This document shows positions 16,165 through 24,662 of a stretch of DNA of 64,000 nucleotides, one piece after another. The stretch is from Paenibacillus polygoni. Lineage in GTDB: Bacteria > Bacillota > Bacilli > Paenibacillales > Paenibacillaceae. The stretch is taken from positions 1,249,501 through 1,313,500 of the forward strand of contig NZ_CP127162.1 in NCBI RefSeq assembly GCF_030263935.1, written 5' to 3'. Within the stretch, counting starts at the first letter, position 1; every line of letters starts with the position of its first letter. Both the position numbers and the translations under genes were made by a program. The notes under the pieces were generated by a model that saw only the letters and a list, made by a program, of their open reading frames with translations, was not told the DNA's origin and did no database searches.

Positions 16165-16896
16165 ATGTCTGATCATTGGGACATCTATTTTTGTGAGATT
16201 GAAGGTAAATTTTCATCAGTTATGTTGGATATGGATATCTAGAAGGAGATTGAGAAATCTGAGTATCCGCATCCAAAGGTTTTAAGAATACCAATCAAGA
16301 ATCCAAGAGAAAGCGGCACTCCTATTAATGAAGAGGCTGATTTAATCAATGATCTAGAAGACAGAATCAATAATGAGATTATAGATGTTGGGTTTAATGT
16401 TGGCAGGATAACTACCGATGGTTTACGAGATGTAGTTTATTATTTTTCTAGACAGTATGAGCTAGAAAAAGTAGCAGAAAAGTATTTCCTTGAACATGGT
16501 TATGAGATTGAGGTTCATAATATGGAAGAAGAAAATCCTTGGGATTTTTATTTTGATTTCCTTTATCCCAACAAATATCAAATACAACATATGGGGAATA
16601 GGAATGTTGTCGAACAGTTACGAGAATCAGGAGATAAATTAGAAGAACCGAGAAGGGTAGATCACTGGATCTATTTTCAATCCACTGAAGATAAAGATCG
16701 CTTTGAAGCTAAGGTTAAACTTCTCAGTTTCAATATCAGTTCCAATCCTTCTAATGATGAAGAAATCTATTCTCAGATATATCGTCATGATGATGTCGAC
16801 TTCCATTCAATAAATGAAGTTACGGACAGCCTTATTGATTTAGCAGAAGAATGTAATGGTGATTACGATGGATGGGAATCCATAGTTATTAAGTAG
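16165..16896 (+). pseudogene. DUF695/RraB-like protein with a single in-frame TAG
   Basis: ATG 16165 follows AAGGAGG (16147-16153). It reads MSDHWDIYFCEIEGKFSSVM, meets TAG at 16240-16242 (codon 26), and then continues in the same frame without any further lesion to TAG 16894-16896, 243 codons in all. DHWDIYFC, IEDxL-like DLEDRINNE and VGRITTDGLRDVVYYF are typical of DUF695. The C-terminal part with MGNRNVVEQLRESGDKLEEP and HWIYFQSTEDKDRF is an RraB-like (ribonuclease E inhibitor B fold) domain. No ATG with a ribosome site is present shortly after the TAG. It is listed as a pseudogene, though read-through cannot be excluded from sequence. Confidence 0.8.
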
Positions 16897-16975
16897 ATGA
16901 TAAGAAGAGGATTTTGGCATGTAGTAGATCTAGTGACAACTTCCTGGGGAATTCGTGAATACCTGAACGTTATCG
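16897..16975. repeat. attC-like palindrome E, right part only
   Basis: GAGGATTTTGG, then TAGTGACAACTTCCTGGGG and ATTCGTGAATACCTGAACGTTATCG, match the middle and right arm of copy A (GGATTTT, GCGGACAACTCC, GGGG, TGTGAATGCAACAACGTTAGGC). The right box GTTATCG (16969-16975) is degenerate and the left arm is missing. It starts directly after the stop of the DUF695 gene. Confidence 0.45.
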
Positions 16976-17013
16976 AAAATCCTCGCATAGCAAAACAAAG
17001 AGAGAGGTCACTT

Positions 17014-17982
17014 ATGTTTCAATATAAGATAACTGCGGATAAAAAAATAATAATTAGCAATGGTACTGTTTTGCAGACATTTGATGTAAGTAAATTTAGT
17101 CAAATTGATGGACTTGCTTTAGATGAAGATGAAATAAAAGTTGCGATTTCAGGAATATTGCTTAATGGGGAAAGTGTCCTAGAGATCATAGGGCTTAGTA
17201 ACTCCGAGGATGGTAATACGATAATTGCAGGAATAAATGGAACAGATCTTGTCTGGTTGAGTCATGACCATTTATTAATAAATACGGGGAATCATATCTC
17301 TCGGATTACGATTTCAACAAGTCAAATTGAGCCTATCCATAAATTTAGTAGAGTTTCTTACGCGCCAATTCATTTATCTATAAGTCCCTCGAAAGAAAAA
17401 TTAGCATATTTGCGGTGGAAGTCTGATTCACAACGAATTTGTCTTTATAATAGGTCAACAAATGAATCTGAACATTTCAAAGTATCCTGCAGATCATACT
17501 GTTGGCTTGATGATCGAACTATTTTGTACAGCAACTTGAATGGAATAAAGCTGCTTGATGTTGAAAACGGTAAAATTTCAATCTTTTTGAAAGATGCTAA
17601 ATCTCTTTTGAGATTCCCTGAGTTTAAATATCGGTGTAGTGAATTATCAACAATAATAGAGGGTAGTAAGGAAACCTATAGTGTAAAGGATGTAGAAAAT
17701 CCGTTATATTTAAATCAAAGGATATTCTTTCAAGTGATTGCTAGTAATGAACAACGTGAGTGTTATAGTGCAATCCTATCTACTGATCTCGAGAAGAAAG
17801 ATATACAGCAGCATCATTTTCAAAAAGGTAGATATCATGAAAATTATTATGCTGATTCTTCGAATTCTATATTCTTATATTCGAGGGAAGCAAACGATCG
17901 TGATTTTCGTCTTTTGCCATCTCCTGGTGTACCGACTGGGGCTCTTGTATTCTATAATCAAGATTGGGATTGGGATGAATAA
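17014..17982 (+). CDS. Hypothetical protein, possibly beta-propeller-like
   Basis: The frame is open from 16897, but that part lies in palindrome E. ATG 17014 with GAGAGAGG upstream gives 322 residues. It has no signal peptide. The body looks rich in beta strands with repeated short motifs such as LVWLSHDHLLINTGNHISRI, SISPSKEKLAYLRW, RSYCWLDDRTILYSN and GIKLLDVENGKI, like the blades of a TolB or WD40-type propeller. No family is recognised with certainty. It sits just behind an attC-like right arm and ends in a strong terminator, so it may be a cassette-like single gene. Confidence 0.5.
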   Translation: MFQYKITADKKIIISNGTVLQTFDVSKFSQIDGLALDEDEIKVAISGILLNGESVLEIIGLSNSEDGNTIIAGINGTDLVWLSHDHLLINTGNHISRITISTSQIEPIHKFSRVSYAPIHLSISPSKEKLAYLRWKSDSQRICLYNRSTNESEHFKVSCRSYCWLDDRTILYSNLNGIKLLDVENGKISIFLKDAKSLLRFPEFKYRCSELSTIIEGSKETYSVKDVENPLYLNQRIFFQVIASNEQRECYSAILSTDLEKKDIQQHHFQKGRYHENYYADSSNSIFLYSREANDRDFRLLPSPGVPTGALVFYNQDWDWDE

Positions 17983-18005
17983 AGACTTACATAAATATCT
18001 TATTG

Positions 18006-18046
18006 AACGTCATGGATTTCTTAATGAGATTTATGACGTTTTTTTA
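18006..18046 (+). terminator. Rho-independent terminator
   Basis: AACGTCAT (18006-18013) pairs with ATGACGTT (18033-18040), followed by a run of T. Confidence 0.88.
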
Positions 18047-18113
18047 TTTTAAGGGAGATTTATTTATGCTTCAAAGACGATAAAAAATCATAAAAGAAAT
18101 GGGAGAGAGGCTT

Positions 18114-18686
18114 ATGGATCGCTTGGTAGTCATGACGGTTGGAAAAACGCATAGCGGCAAAACCACCTTTGCCAAAGAGTTGGAATCTGTATTACAACAA
18201 TCTATTGTTATTGATCAGGATAATCATGCTGAATTTATTAATACGCATTATAAGAAACTTCGTCCTACAGAGGGTCCAAACACTTTGAAATTCTCTGTAA
18301 CTAATACCATTGTGAACTATGCTATAGAGCAAAGCAATCTCCACATCATTTTAAGTAACTCCAATTTGAATAAATCCGGGAGAGTAAACCTACTCCAATA
18401 TTTTCATGAGAAAGGATTTAAAAGTATGATTGTTTATTTTGATTTACCTTCAGATCTACTAAAAGATCGTGTTACACAAACTGGAAGAAGCAAAGCTGTT
18501 TTTAGAAACGCATCAAGTTTTTTGGAAGTATTGGAGAGACAAGAACAATCGCTAGAAATACAGCCCAGTATAGATGAAGCAAATTATCTGTTTGTCATTA
18601 AGGACCCCGATCATACAGCAGAAGTTATTCAACAAATTGTATCAGTCCATCTAAATGAAACCTCAATCATCTATTTTGATAGTTGA
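18114..18686 (+). CDS. Small P-loop kinase (AAA/zeta-toxin-like)
   Basis: The Walker A motif is GKTHSGKTTFAKEL near residue 10, followed by VIDQDNHAEF, which resembles the metal-binding Asp of nucleotide and small-molecule kinases. Later, VYFDLPSDLLKDRVTQTGRS has the lid-type arginines. The protein has 190 residues and no membrane segment. The frame opens at 18099, but GGGAGAGAGG at 18101-18110 favours the ATG at 18114. The phosphoryl acceptor is unknown. It is one of three intact kinases of this kind in the window. Confidence 0.7.
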   Translation: MDRLVVMTVGKTHSGKTTFAKELESVLQQSIVIDQDNHAEFINTHYKKLRPTEGPNTLKFSVTNTIVNYAIEQSNLHIILSNSNLNKSGRVNLLQYFHEKGFKSMIVYFDLPSDLLKDRVTQTGRSKAVFRNASSFLEVLERQEQSLEIQPSIDEANYLFVIKDPDHTAEVIQQIVSVHLNETSIIYFDS

Positions 18687-18831
18687 AGCGTGGAGGATAT
18701 TTATCATAACCAAGTCCACCAAGTCCATAAAGGTTCCTGTATTCTTGGTATGTGAACCTCATTAATGACATACAGTTATTGTAATTGATCTAGAAATTGC
18801 AATCCCATTATTGGAGGGAGGAATTATACAC

Positions 18832-18993
18832 GTGGAAACGCTGGGTAGAGGGTGTCTCTGGCTTATTATTGGTGTCATCGGATTGATGCTTCTCGCGTTA
18901 ATCACACAAAGCACGATCAACATTCCATGGTTTATCTTTATCCCCATTGTGATACTCGTCTTCTGGATTGCATCAAAGAAGAGCAAAAAATAA
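18832..18993 (+). CDS. Small membrane protein, about 53 residues
   Basis: GGAGGGAGGA stands just before a GTG at 18832, so this start is more likely than the TTG at 18811. The product has two hydrophobic segments (LWLIIGVIGLMLLALI and IPWFIFIPIVILVFWIA) and a basic tail ASKKSKK. It is a typical small inner-membrane protein with unknown role. A terminator hairpin lies about 110 bp downstream. Confidence 0.6.
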   Translation: METLGRGCLWLIIGVIGLMLLALITQSTINIPWFIFIPIVILVFWIASKKSKK

Positions 18994-19105
18994 AGGTGCC
19001 GAGCAAACTTAACTCGTATTTATATGAGATTGTACAGCAATATTTTTCGAACAAGTGGATAGATACAGATACGTAAAATCATGATAAGTAAATAAGCAAT
19101 TCACA

Positions 19106-19140
19106 AAAAGGAGTTCTAGAAATTCTCTAGAACTCCTTTT
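19106..19140. terminator. Strong bidirectional terminator
   Basis: AAAAGGAGTTCTAGA (19106-19120) pairs perfectly with TCTAGAACTCCTTTT (19126-19140) around a 5-nt loop. It serves the small membrane protein on the plus strand and the gene at 19153 on the minus strand. Confidence 0.92.
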
Positions 19141-19152
19141 ATATGCTGCTTG

Positions 19153-19545
19153 TTACTTTTGAGGGTTGCCATTTGACTGGTTGATCACTAAAGCCACAAT
19201 AGAAAACACAATATAAGTTAAATAAATGAAAGTTGCTAAATAAATACTCCCACCTTTGGAAACCCAAGCGATGACAGCGATGATTAAACCTAAGATATTA
19301 AATATGAGCAAACGTACAATGAAGTTGTTAACCATTATCGCAATTACATAGTTAACGATACTCATCACAAGATTAAAGGCATATAAGATAAGGAAAAGAA
19401 CAAAAAAGGGTACAGCCCAATCGTCTCTATTGCTTAATTCCGAATGGTTTACAACTATTTTTGCTCCAATCCAGCTTGAAATCAAAGCCAGAACCATCGA
19501 TATGATAAAAGTATTAAGGATAAATTCTTTCTTGAATTTTTCCAT
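19153..19545 (-). CDS. Four-helix membrane protein of unknown function
   Basis: Its 130 residues contain about four hydrophobic helices (IISMVLALISSWIGAKIVV, VPFFVLFLILYAFNLVMSIV, LLIFNILGLIIAVIAWV and a last one around FIYLTYIVFSIVALVI). No conserved polar motif is seen. Upstream are AT-rich sequences only. It may be a small integral membrane protein of a type often next to stress genes, but nothing in the sequence defines it. Confidence 0.65.
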   Translation of the reverse strand: MEKFKKEFILNTFIISMVLALISSWIGAKIVVNHSELSNRDDWAVPFFVLFLILYAFNLVMSIVNYVIAIMVNNFIVRLLIFNILGLIIAVIAWVSKGGSIYLATFIYLTYIVFSIVALVINQSNGNPQK

Positions 19546-19726
19546 AAACCACTCCTAACCCTTTCCAAACAGTGTTAAATTATCTATTCGGTGTTAAGTT
19601 TAAACAATAATGCTCAGATAAGCAATCATGTTTAAAATCTCCATCGTTTTCGTTATTTAATGCTGTGATGTACGCCCTCATTAGTAAATCAAATTATATT
19701 TATAGAATGGAGCAGATAGTTCGAAA

Positions 19727-20101
19727 ATGGATGTATTACAAATAAAGAGATTAACAAACTATCTTGAGTTTTTTCAGAATGACCGTAGTGCCTTTTTTAC
19801 TGAGAGCAAGGGTTGGAGGATAGAAAGCCCAGAAGTAAGTCAATTTAGAAAAGAACTATATGATACCGAATTTCTACTCGTTTATGATTGGGTTCAGTGG
19901 ATTACTGAAAATGATGAATTTAAAAATGTGAATAATAACGTACAAGATAAAATTAGGGATGCAGATTTAGAAACCCTTAGGAAATTAATGACTAGTTATA
20001 TTCGAGGAGATCGGTTTAATGAGGGGCTTTTTATTGATGTGATACTAAAAGGACATGTTACTGAGATTTTATTAAGACTTCAAGAACTGATTAATGAGTA
20101 A
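19727..20101 (+). CDS. DUF6508-like protein
   Basis: The C-terminal half, DLETLRKLMTSYIRGDRFNE, GLFIDVILKGHVTEILLRL, fits the DUF6508 pattern (T-L-R-x-L-x-T-x-x-x-R-x-D-R-F, then G-x-x-x-x-x-L-x-x-G-x-I-x-x-I-L-x-R-L). The N-terminal half has the Y-D-W-V helix. Length is 124 residues, soluble, near the family size. ATG 19727 has a modest TGGAG 5' of it. It is probably transcribed together with the next gene 44 bp away. Function unknown. Confidence 0.65.
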   Translation: MDVLQIKRLTNYLEFFQNDRSAFFTESKGWRIESPEVSQFRKELYDTEFLLVYDWVQWITENDEFKNVNNNVQDKIRDADLETLRKLMTSYIRGDRFNEGLFIDVILKGHVTEILLRLQELINE

Positions 20102-20145
20102 TACAGAGAATAAATGCTCAATCTAAGTTTATGGAGGCTAAATCC

Positions 20146-20748
20146 GTGAGATTAATTAGTCAAGTTCAAGAAGATTTAGTAATTGCGGAGTTTCTGTTTG
20201 CAGAGTTTTACTCTGATAGATTTAGGAGTGGAATAGTAGAAACACTTGGTGATTATGATTCAGACTTGATTACAAAACCTAACTTGGAAAATCAAAATGA
20301 TAACCAATTAAGAAGAGATATTCTAGGTCAGACAAGGGGATTTGGCCGCAATACCGAGTTGTTTGAGAATTTTCCAGGAGAAGTTACATGGTATAAAGCT
20401 GTTTTTCAGAAACAAGATCTAAGTGAAGTGATGTATATCAATTATAGTTATTGGAATGAATTATCAAGTGGTACAAGACTTCCTATTCACGCTTCAAAGA
20501 ATATTATCGAAAATGTTGAAGTATATGGATTAAGCAACCAAGGATTTTATGATATTTCTGCAGCAATCAAGAATGGAAAGGTGTTCCCGAAGCTAATATT
20601 TGTTGCGATGGATGCTACTTCGAGAGTAGTGGTACTTGAAGGTCATGCGAGATTAACAGCTTATTATATGGATCGTAAATATATCCCTGATGAAATGGAA
20701 GTGTTCATTGGATACTCTGACAAGTTTAGTGAATGGGATTTATATTAA
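20146..20748 (+). CDS. Hypothetical protein with ParB-like 'EGHARLTAY' motif
   Basis: The frame is open from ATG 20131, but TGGAGG there serves as the ribosome site for the GTG at 20146 (200 residues). Near the C-terminus VVVLEGHARLTAYYMDRKYI resembles the G-H-x-R segment of ParB/Srx-like folds, which bind nucleotides. LIFVAMDAT before it is a predicted beta strand. The first half (GQTRGFGRNTELFENFPGEV) has no known motif. Related lone genes are known to me only as hypothetical proteins. Confidence 0.5.
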   Translation: MRLISQVQEDLVIAEFLFAEFYSDRFRSGIVETLGDYDSDLITKPNLENQNDNQLRRDILGQTRGFGRNTELFENFPGEVTWYKAVFQKQDLSEVMYINYSYWNELSSGTRLPIHASKNIIENVEVYGLSNQGFYDISAAIKNGKVFPKLIFVAMDATSRVVVLEGHARLTAYYMDRKYIPDEMEVFIGYSDKFSEWDLY

Positions 20749-20799
20749 AAACATAAATATGTAGATGAAAGTATAACTTTTCATTTGAGGGGGGATTAA

Positions 20800-22173
20800 A
20801 TGATAAAACGTTCATTAAGTGATATTTGTGAAATGGTAAAAGGTCATGGATTACATCAAGCATACAATTCAAGTCTGATCTCGGGAGTTTCTATAGATAC
20901 CAGAACGCTAAGTGCTGGGAATTTGTTCATACCCATTATGCGAATAGATAATGGACACAATTATGTTCAGAAAGCCTTTGATAAGGGTGCAGCTGCTGCA
21001 CTTTGGCAAAGGGATCAGCCTAATCCTCCAAAAGGAGTTCCTATTATTTTTGTTGAAAACACGTTAACAGCGCTACAAAATCTGGCAAGAACATATAGAA
21101 ATCAATTAAATAGTAAGATTATTGGGGTAACAGGAAGCAACGGCAAAACAACCACAAAAGACATGATATTTTCTATCGTATCAACCACATATAAAACACA
21201 GAAAACGTTAGGGAATTATAATGGAGAGTATGGTTTGCCTTTAACCCTGCTTGAACTAGAAGAAGATACAGAGGTCGCTATTTTGGAAATGGGAATGAGT
21301 AACCCGGGAGAGATTAAGTTGTTATCAGAAATTGCTCGTCCCGATATTGCTATGATCACGATGATTGGCATCTCTCATATTTCAACGATGGGTTCAAGAG
21401 AAGCGATTGCTAAAGCTAAACTGGAAATTCTTACAGGACTAAATCCAGAAGGGACATTCATCTACAATGGGGATGAGCCATTATTAAATAATGAATTAAC
21501 AAAAATGAAAATACCAGAATCATTAAAAATTATTCGTTTTGGTGAATCCGCAGATCATCATTATTATCCGGTTAGAGAAGAACAATCAGATGAGGGTGTT
21601 CATTTTATATTAAATGATCGTGAGAAATATGTTATACCCATGCTAGGTAAACATAATGTTTTTAACGCGATCGCTTCTATAGCAGCAGCTAAGGAACTAA
21701 AAATATCATTGAAAAATATAAAGTCAGGTCTTCAAAGCATAGTTATCACAGAAATGAGAATGCAACGAATAAAAACGAAACTAGGATACACGATTATTAA
21801 TGACGCGTGGAATGCGAGTCCTGTTTCTATGAAAGCAGCGATACAAACTATGACTGAACTGACTGGATATAAAAGAAAGATTGTAGTACTGGGAGATATG
21901 CTCGAGCTTGGAGTTAATGAAGCTCAATACCACAAAGAAATGGGTCAGGTAATCCAATATGGTTTGGTCGATTATGTTTTTACAATAGGAACTTTAAGTG
22001 AACATATCTCTAATCAACTCTATGAACGTTTCCCATCTACACATGTAAAACATTTTATAAGTTCGCATGAACTTGCCCATCATATAGCTAGTGTAATTAA
22101 AGAAAACGATGTTATTTTATTTAAAGGTTCAAGAGGTATGAAATTAGAAGAAGTCGTTAACAAACTTACGTAG
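20800..22173 (+). CDS. murF: MurF-type UDP-MurNAc-tripeptide D-Ala-D-Ala ligase (extra copy)
   Basis: The protein has 457 residues in the three-domain Mur ligase arrangement: an N-terminal domain with SIDTRTLSAGNLFIPI, the central ATPase with GVTGSNGKTTTKD and NGEYGLPLTLLELEED, and the C-terminal domain with INDAWNASPVSMKAAI and VVLGDMLELG. GTTK-type and NAWNASP-type motifs are diagnostic for MurF. It would join D-Ala-D-Ala to the wall precursor in the cytoplasm. Unlike the housekeeping gene it is not near ddl or the dcw cluster, so it is probably a paralogue. The start follows GAGGGGGG. Confidence 0.9.
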   Translation: MIKRSLSDICEMVKGHGLHQAYNSSLISGVSIDTRTLSAGNLFIPIMRIDNGHNYVQKAFDKGAAAALWQRDQPNPPKGVPIIFVENTLTALQNLARTYRNQLNSKIIGVTGSNGKTTTKDMIFSIVSTTYKTQKTLGNYNGEYGLPLTLLELEEDTEVAILEMGMSNPGEIKLLSEIARPDIAMITMIGISHISTMGSREAIAKAKLEILTGLNPEGTFIYNGDEPLLNNELTKMKIPESLKIIRFGESADHHYYPVREEQSDEGVHFILNDREKYVIPMLGKHNVFNAIASIAAAKELKISLKNIKSGLQSIVITEMRMQRIKTKLGYTIINDAWNASPVSMKAAIQTMTELTGYKRKIVVLGDMLELGVNEAQYHKEMGQVIQYGLVDYVFTIGTLSEHISNQLYERFPSTHVKHFISSHELAHHIASVIKENDVILFKGSRGMKLEEVVNKLT

Positions 22174-22205
22174 CATTGATTGTTTATCGAAGGTGGTTCA
22201 ACAGC

Positions 22206-22240
22206 GCCTAACAAAGTATTGACGTTTCGGGCTGAAGCCC
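22206..22240. repeat. attC-like left arm only (F)
   Basis: GCCTAAC at 22206-22212 fits RYYYAAC exactly and lies 33 bp after the murF stop. It is followed by AAAGTATTGACGTTTCGGGCTGAAGCCC, in which GGGCTGAAGCCC is a small hairpin. No matching right arm (GTTRRRY) was found in the next 180 bp. Confidence 0.35.
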
Positions 22241-22348
22241 TTGGTTGTCATAGTAAAGAATAGAGAGGAATAATGAGTTTTCACTGGGGAATGGTCTTGG
22301 CGGGCTCAATGTGAAATAGTGAAATGAAATATAATCAGATAAGTTAAG

Positions 22349-22370
22349 GCATCCGTTAAGGGTGCTTTTT
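22349..22370 (+). terminator. Short terminator hairpin
   Basis: GCATCC (22349-22354) pairs with GGGTGC (22360-22365, one G-T pair), followed by TTTTTT. It lies just in front of the lipoprotein gene at 22391 and probably ends upstream transcripts. Confidence 0.7.
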
Positions 22371-22390
22371 TATGAAGTGAGGAGATAAAA

Positions 22391-23014
22391 TTGAAAAATG
22401 TGAAGGTAATTGTTGGTTCGATCGTAACGGTTGTATTTCTTGCAGGATGTTCTTCTGCTCCTCGAGAAAAAAATGTTTCGGCAACTGAACAAATATCCAT
22501 AACGAGAACCGATCCTAATTCTCAGGCTGTTTTTGGAGGTGCTTCAGGCAGCTTGGCATATTCGTATGAAAGCTTAGAAGAACTCGAAGCAGCCTCAGAT
22601 GTAATTGCTGAAGTTAAGATAATAGATATCCATAGCGCAGATGTGGAAAGAGATTCTACGTTGTATAATGCTGCAATTATAGACCTGTTAAAAGGCAATG
22701 GTGAAGAGAAGGAAATTATTCTAAAACAAGTTGGTGTGGAAGAGGCAAGGGAAAAAACGGGTGATCTTACTATTCAGCGAGATAACCCACTTATGAAGCC
22801 AGATGAAAGATACGTATTATTTTTAAAGGCAGGACAGAAGGCTGAGATCGGACCTCTCTATTATGTGGCTGGCGAGTATCAGGGAAAATATGAAATTCAA
22901 GGTGATCAAGTATTCTCTGTAAATCAACAAGAGAAAACCAAAGCGATGGTAGCTGGACAAGATTTAATTTCATTTAAAGAAAAAATCAAACGTATCGTTA
23001 GCGAAAATGAATAG
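22391..23014 (+). CDS. Lipoprotein of unknown function, family member 3 of 3
   Basis: A TTG start with GAGGAG at the right distance begins 207 residues. The signal ends in a lipobox, VVFLAGCSS, so the protein is lipid-anchored on the outer face. The mature part has SLEELEAASDVIAEVKIIDI, then AAIIDLLKGNG, then MKPDERYVLFLKAGQ and VAGEYQGKYEI. Strand order and motifs match the proteins at 6380 (LFLYQ, NHQGKY) and 12280, so the window has three diverged members. The function of this family is not known to me. A two-hairpin element follows. Confidence 0.65.
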   Translation: MKNVKVIVGSIVTVVFLAGCSSAPREKNVSATEQISITRTDPNSQAVFGGASGSLAYSYESLEELEAASDVIAEVKIIDIHSADVERDSTLYNAAIIDLLKGNGEEKEIILKQVGVEEAREKTGDLTIQRDNPLMKPDERYVLFLKAGQKAEIGPLYYVAGEYQGKYEIQGDQVFSVNQQEKTKAMVAGQDLISFKEKIKRIVSENE

Positions 23015-23042
23015 TCAGTTTTAGAGCACATTAGTTGAAGAC

Positions 23043-23099
23043 AGGAGCCGAAATCAGGCTCCTTTCTATTGTTATCGTTCCTCGTTAGCGCAACAATAG
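23043..23099. repeat. Two-hairpin repeat, copy 1
   Basis: First hairpin AGGAGCC (23043-23049)/GGCTCCT (23057-23063). Second hairpin CTATTGTTATCG (23066-23077) against CGTTAGCGCAACAATAG (23083-23099). The first can stop the lipoprotein transcript. The second half is the common part of this repeat family. Confidence 0.65.
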
Positions 23100-23142
23100 G
23101 TTTCTTTTACTGACACCCATTATTATTTACTATAAATACCGT

Positions 23143-23599
23143 TTAATTAAGCTGTAGAAAACGAATGATCTCACCGTCAATTATGTCTTCGCTAGCCCTT
23201 TGGAAACCCAAAGATTCATAAAGGTTCCCAGCAATAAAGTTATCGGGTCTGTGTCCGATCATTAATGTCTTACAGCCATTTTGCTCCATAAGATGAATCA
23301 ACTTTTTCATTGCTGCTTTGGCATAGCCATTACCTTGATGATTCTGATCAATCATAAGTGCAGGTATCCAGTGGTTACCATCCTCATCAGGGCTTTTACA
23401 AAAAACAATAAATCCGACTAGTAATGCCTCCGAATATACCCCTCTCAGCTTAAAATCACCAACATATTTAGATTCTGCAATCCAGTAAACAATAGGGGCA
23501 GGAAAAACGCTGATTTGTTCTTGCTTAACATGTAACTTGGTACAGTCGTACCAGTTGTCAATTGATACTGGTTTTAATTCAATAGGAAAATATATTCAT
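23143..23599 (-). pseudogene. GNAT acetyltransferase (BltD-like), frameshifted at the start
   Basis: The frame encoding ELKPVSIDNWYDCTKLHVKQ, then IPALMIDQNHQGNGYAKAAM and NLYESLGFQ, is open from near the start to the stop at 23143 and is a full GNAT protein of about 150 residues. The Q-x-x-G-x-G/A acetyl-CoA loop is HQGNGYAKAAM. The frame has no start codon: the ATG at 23597-23599 (minus strand) is one base out of frame, separated by a run of four T (A23587-A23590 on the plus strand). One extra base in the run would explain this. It may be a true mutation or a sequence error. The ribosome site is weak. Confidence 0.6.
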
Positions 23600-23672
23600 T
23601 ATTATACTTGTAACTTATTATCTCTCGTTGGTATAAAACGGTTATACAATAAAAAGTTTATGAATCAGTGAA

Positions 23673-23716
23673 AAAAAGCCCTGATAAGATCAATAATTGA
23701 TCTATCAGAGCTTTTT
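23673..23716. terminator. Terminator of the acetate-permease-family gene
   Basis: AAAAAGCCCTGAT pairs with ATCAGAGCTTTTT, with an inner GATCAAT/ATTGATC stem. On the minus strand it lies 28 bp after the stop of the gene at 23744. Confidence 0.85.
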
Positions 23717-23743
23717 GTATTATCTAGTTACCTAGACAGCAAT

Positions 23744-24358
23744 TTATTTAAAAATGCCGAATGGCGCGCCAATCGGAAGGAAACGGCGTCCGAAATGTGC
23801 GTTAAGAACAGAAGCGCCGCAACCATATAGGGACACGATAGCAATACTCATTTCCGCATAGGCTGCCATGGTATGGAATACATGAGGTGCAACTCCAAAT
23901 GCGTCGAGTGTTAATCCTAAGAAAAGAAAATCAATCAACACAAATATAATGAACAGTACTTTATTGGTTTCCATAGCACCGATCGTCATGAATAGTGTGA
24001 ATATCAAATAACCTAGAAAAGCGAAGCCAAGCTGTTTCCCATCTATATCAGCGGCCAAAATCGGTCCAAATGCGCCCATCTTCATTAACCAGCTGCTCGC
24101 TACTCCGAGCCAGAAGAAGCCATAGGCACCGAATGCCGTCATCCCAAATGTATTATTATGCTTTGCGTCTTGAACAGCAGCGAAAATCTGAGCGATTGCA
24201 CCAAGGAAAATAGCCCACGGAATTACGTAACTAAGTCCTGTTGTGAGACCAAGTTTCTGTGAAGATGCGACAAGCGTTACGATTGCTAAGCCAAATAAGC
24301 CGATTCCGCTTGGATCTGCTGTAATGATTTGTACTGATTGTTTTTCTTGTGATGTCAT
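23744..24358 (-). CDS. GPR1/FUN34/YaaH-family acetate/succinate permease
   Basis: Six transmembrane helices, about 204 residues. The N-terminal DPSGIGLFGLAIVTLVASSQ is the family signature (N-P-x-x-x-G-L-x-x-F in YaaH). It probably carries acetate or a related small acid by H+ symport or as a channel. The open frame begins at 24433, but GGAGG stands 5' of the ATG at 24358, and the extra 25 residues have no family match. It stands alone with its own terminator. The fit to an anaerobic metabolism with acetate release is an inference. Confidence 0.88.
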   Translation of the reverse strand: MTSQEKQSVQIITADPSGIGLFGLAIVTLVASSQKLGLTTGLSYVIPWAIFLGAIAQIFAAVQDAKHNNTFGMTAFGAYGFFWLGVASSWLMKMGAFGPILAADIDGKQLGFAFLGYLIFTLFMTIGAMETNKVLFIIFVLIDFLFLGLTLDAFGVAPHVFHTMAAYAEMSIAIVSLYGCGASVLNAHFGRRFLPIGAPFGIFK

Positions 24359-24662
24359 AGTTGCCTCCAGTAAATATACATGTGAAATAGGCCAATCAGT
24401 GGGGTCACCATTCTGATTAGCCTTGGAAATCATATCACAGTCATTGAAAAAGTGTAAGTAGAAATTTTTGATTTACAAATCATTAGTTAATAGTAGTGTA
24501 TGAGATTACTATAATCTAACGTCTTGCTTGCTCAAATGGCTATCGTCACAAGGATATAATATGTATAATTATGGAATAATACCTAGTACCAAAACATCAT
24601 AGACTATATAACACTTACATAGATTGAGAGTAGAATATAATATCAGAAAGAAGGTGATGAAT

